Of a DNA stretch of 64,000 nucleotides, positions 62,998 to 64,000 are shown piece by piece. The stretch is taken from NCBI RefSeq assembly GCF_006175985.1, contig NZ_SRSH01000023.1, positions 1 to 64,000 on the forward strand, given 5' to 3'. Position numbers and translations under genes: made by a program. Source of the DNA: Methylotetracoccus oryzae (GTDB lineage: Bacteria; Pseudomonadota; Gammaproteobacteria; Methylococcales; Methylococcaceae). The notes under the pieces were generated by a model. It made no database searches. It saw nothing but the letters and a program-made list of their open reading frames with translations, and had not been told where the DNA came from. Each line of letters starts with the position of its first letter. Position 1 is the first letter of the stretch.

Positions 62998-64000
62998 ATG
63001 CAATTCACCCCGCCGAATCCGAGACCAAACGCGCCTTCAGCGCGCCACCGCTACGCCCTGGCTCGAATGCTCGCGATGGCAGGCTACTACCTGCTCGGCG
63101 GCCTCGTCGCCGCAGGCTTCGGATGGCTGGTGTTCTCCCTTTGGGATCACGGTGCCTGGGTGCTTTCGGACGATGCCCAACTGCTGCGGACGGTGCTGTC
63201 CGGTCAGTTCTGGACGCATGACGGCAACTGGTCGCAGGGGCGGTTCAACCCGCTTTACTATCTCGAGTTCGACGCACTCGTTTACCTGGGCGACAGGCCG
63301 GACCTCGCTTTCGGATGGGTGGCCGCGAAGGCCCTGCTGACTGCCGCACTGCTGGTGCAGATGCTGCTGACCGCCACCGGTACAACCCTCACCACACTGG
63401 CGCGCCCGTCGGTCGCCAGACTGCTCGTGAGCGGCTTCTTTGCTGTGTTCTGGCTGAGTCCGGGGATCTATCAGGTCTTTTCGGTCACGATCTACCCGGA
63501 ACAGACCCTAATCCCCTTGCTGGCGGTGTTCGGGCTGTCCTGGCTACGGTTCTCTTCGACTACCCGTCCCGGTTGGGGTTTGCTGGCCTTGCTGTCGGGC
63601 ACTGCAGGCTGCTACTTGAAGGAGCCGGCGTTTCTCGCGACGACAGTCCCGGCACTGCTCGACCTACTGAATCGGGACCCCGACTCCGGCCGCCGCCGAT
63701 GGCTAAATCTGGCCGTGCTGGCCAGTGGCAGCCTTTTCCTCGCGCTGTATTACTTCCTGTCGTTTCGCACCGCCGTACAGTGGTATCACCAGGGCCGGGC
63801 CGGCGGACGCGGCCTATTCGAGGTGGCTTTGTCGACCGGTGCACAGCATCCGTTGCTGATCGTGGCGGCAGGTCTGTTGGCCCTGCGTCTTGCCCTGCTG
63901 AAGCGGTCCACGCGGTTATCGTCGTTCGATGGGCTGCTCGCCGGCGGCCTGGCCTACGCCTGCGCCTTCGTCATTCTGGGTCTGGACGCGCTCTACTATG
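62998..64000 (+). CDS. Polytopic membrane protein, possible GT-C-type glycosyltransferase (3' truncated)
   Basis: The frame opens at ATG 62998 and is still open at the window edge, giving 334 residues; ATG at 63067 is an alternative. At least seven hydrophobic segments are visible. After the first helix comes a loop with WVLSDDAQLLRTVLSGQFW and GRFNPLYYLEF; acidic residues in the first periplasmic loop are typical of lipid-linked-sugar-dependent GT-C enzymes. A later CYLKEPAFL segment is like those in such proteins. The glycosyltransferase call is tentative. Confidence 0.55.
   Translation, partial: MQFTPPNPRPNAPSARHRYALARMLAMAGYYLLGGLVAAGFGWLVFSLWDHGAWVLSDDAQLLRTVLSGQFWTHDGNWSQGRFNPLYYLEFDALVYLGDRPDLAFGWVAAKALLTAALLVQMLLTATGTTLTTLARPSVARLLVSGFFAVFWLSPGIYQVFSVTIYPEQTLIPLLAVFGLSWLRFSSTTRPGWGLLALLSGTAGCYLKEPAFLATTVPALLDLLNRDPDSGRRRWLNLAVLASGSLFLALYYFLSFRTAVQWYHQGRAGGRGLFEVALSTGAQHPLLIVAAGLLALRLALLKRSTRLSSFDGLLAGGLAYACAFVILGLDALYY

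Noticed and set aside
1-64000. CRISPR arrays, tRNA/rRNA genes, insertion sequences, prophage
   Set aside because: No regularly spaced repeats, cloverleaf sequences, transposase or phage motifs were found by reading both strands; a tRNAscan or ISfinder run could still reveal a missed tRNA or short remnant.

Overview
The window is 64 kb of GC-rich, densely coding chromosomal DNA, most likely from a gammaproteobacterium. RNase T next to a monothiol glutaredoxin, a classical fused ArgA, an Aas/LplT lysophospholipid repair pair and an exosortase-associated (TIGR04073-like) exported protein fit a Chromatiales-like or related lineage. The species cannot be named from the sequence. No rRNA, tRNA, insertion sequence, phage gene or CRISPR array was recognised. 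Both ends cut genes: the tail of a beta-helix surface protein on the left and a multi-spanning membrane protein on the right.

The most distinctive region is 1.4-14.5 kb. A plus-strand operon of six genes, every neighbour pair overlapping, encodes a Wsp-type chemosensory core in the order CheW, CheR-TPR, cysteine-cluster CheW, CheA-REC, CheB. The last gene keeps a WspR-like receiver but carries a PP2C/SpoIIE phosphatase instead of the usual GGDEF domain. A tightly packed minus-strand operon converges on it: beta-carbonic anhydrase, an NCS2 purine-type permease with a C-terminal RsbW-like domain, a STAS anti-sigma-antagonist-like protein, a membrane-anchored urea/amide-type binding protein, and a WspA-like receptor translationally coupled to that binding protein. 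Together these supply every class of part needed for a chemosensory array that drives a phosphatase/kinase/STAS partner switch tied to a permease and a nitrogen-compound sensor. The parts are read from sequence; the wiring is inference.

14.7-31 kb holds an EamA exporter, a GH1 glucosidase, a HAMP-PAS-GGDEF-EAL c-di-GMP enzyme, a CDF metal exporter, the Lhr helicase, aspS with an FmdB zinc-ribbon gene, pyrC, mlaA, rnt and grxD. 31-38.4 kb is an arginine block (argD, argF, then ilvD, argE, argA) interrupted by a YgiM-like membrane protein that has no SH3 domain. A promoter-like sequence and a terminator-like hairpin precede argD.

38-48.6 kb contains cpdA, a CPA1 Na+/H+ antiporter with a long cytoplasmic tail, small envelope and membrane proteins, a CYTH enzyme, a LysR regulator divergent from an exported SnoaL-like protein, Fe-SOD preceded by a perfect palindrome, an SDR and a TIGR04073-like protein. 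A second partner-switch set follows: a four-PAS PP2C phosphatase (48.7-51.0 kb) and an RsbW/STAS pair (54.5-55.3 kb) flank an NAD-glutamate dehydrogenase. The right end has gamma-glutamylcyclotransferase, aas-lplT, an epoxide-hydrolase-like enzyme, a methyltransferase, an unrecognised lipoprotein and the truncated membrane protein.
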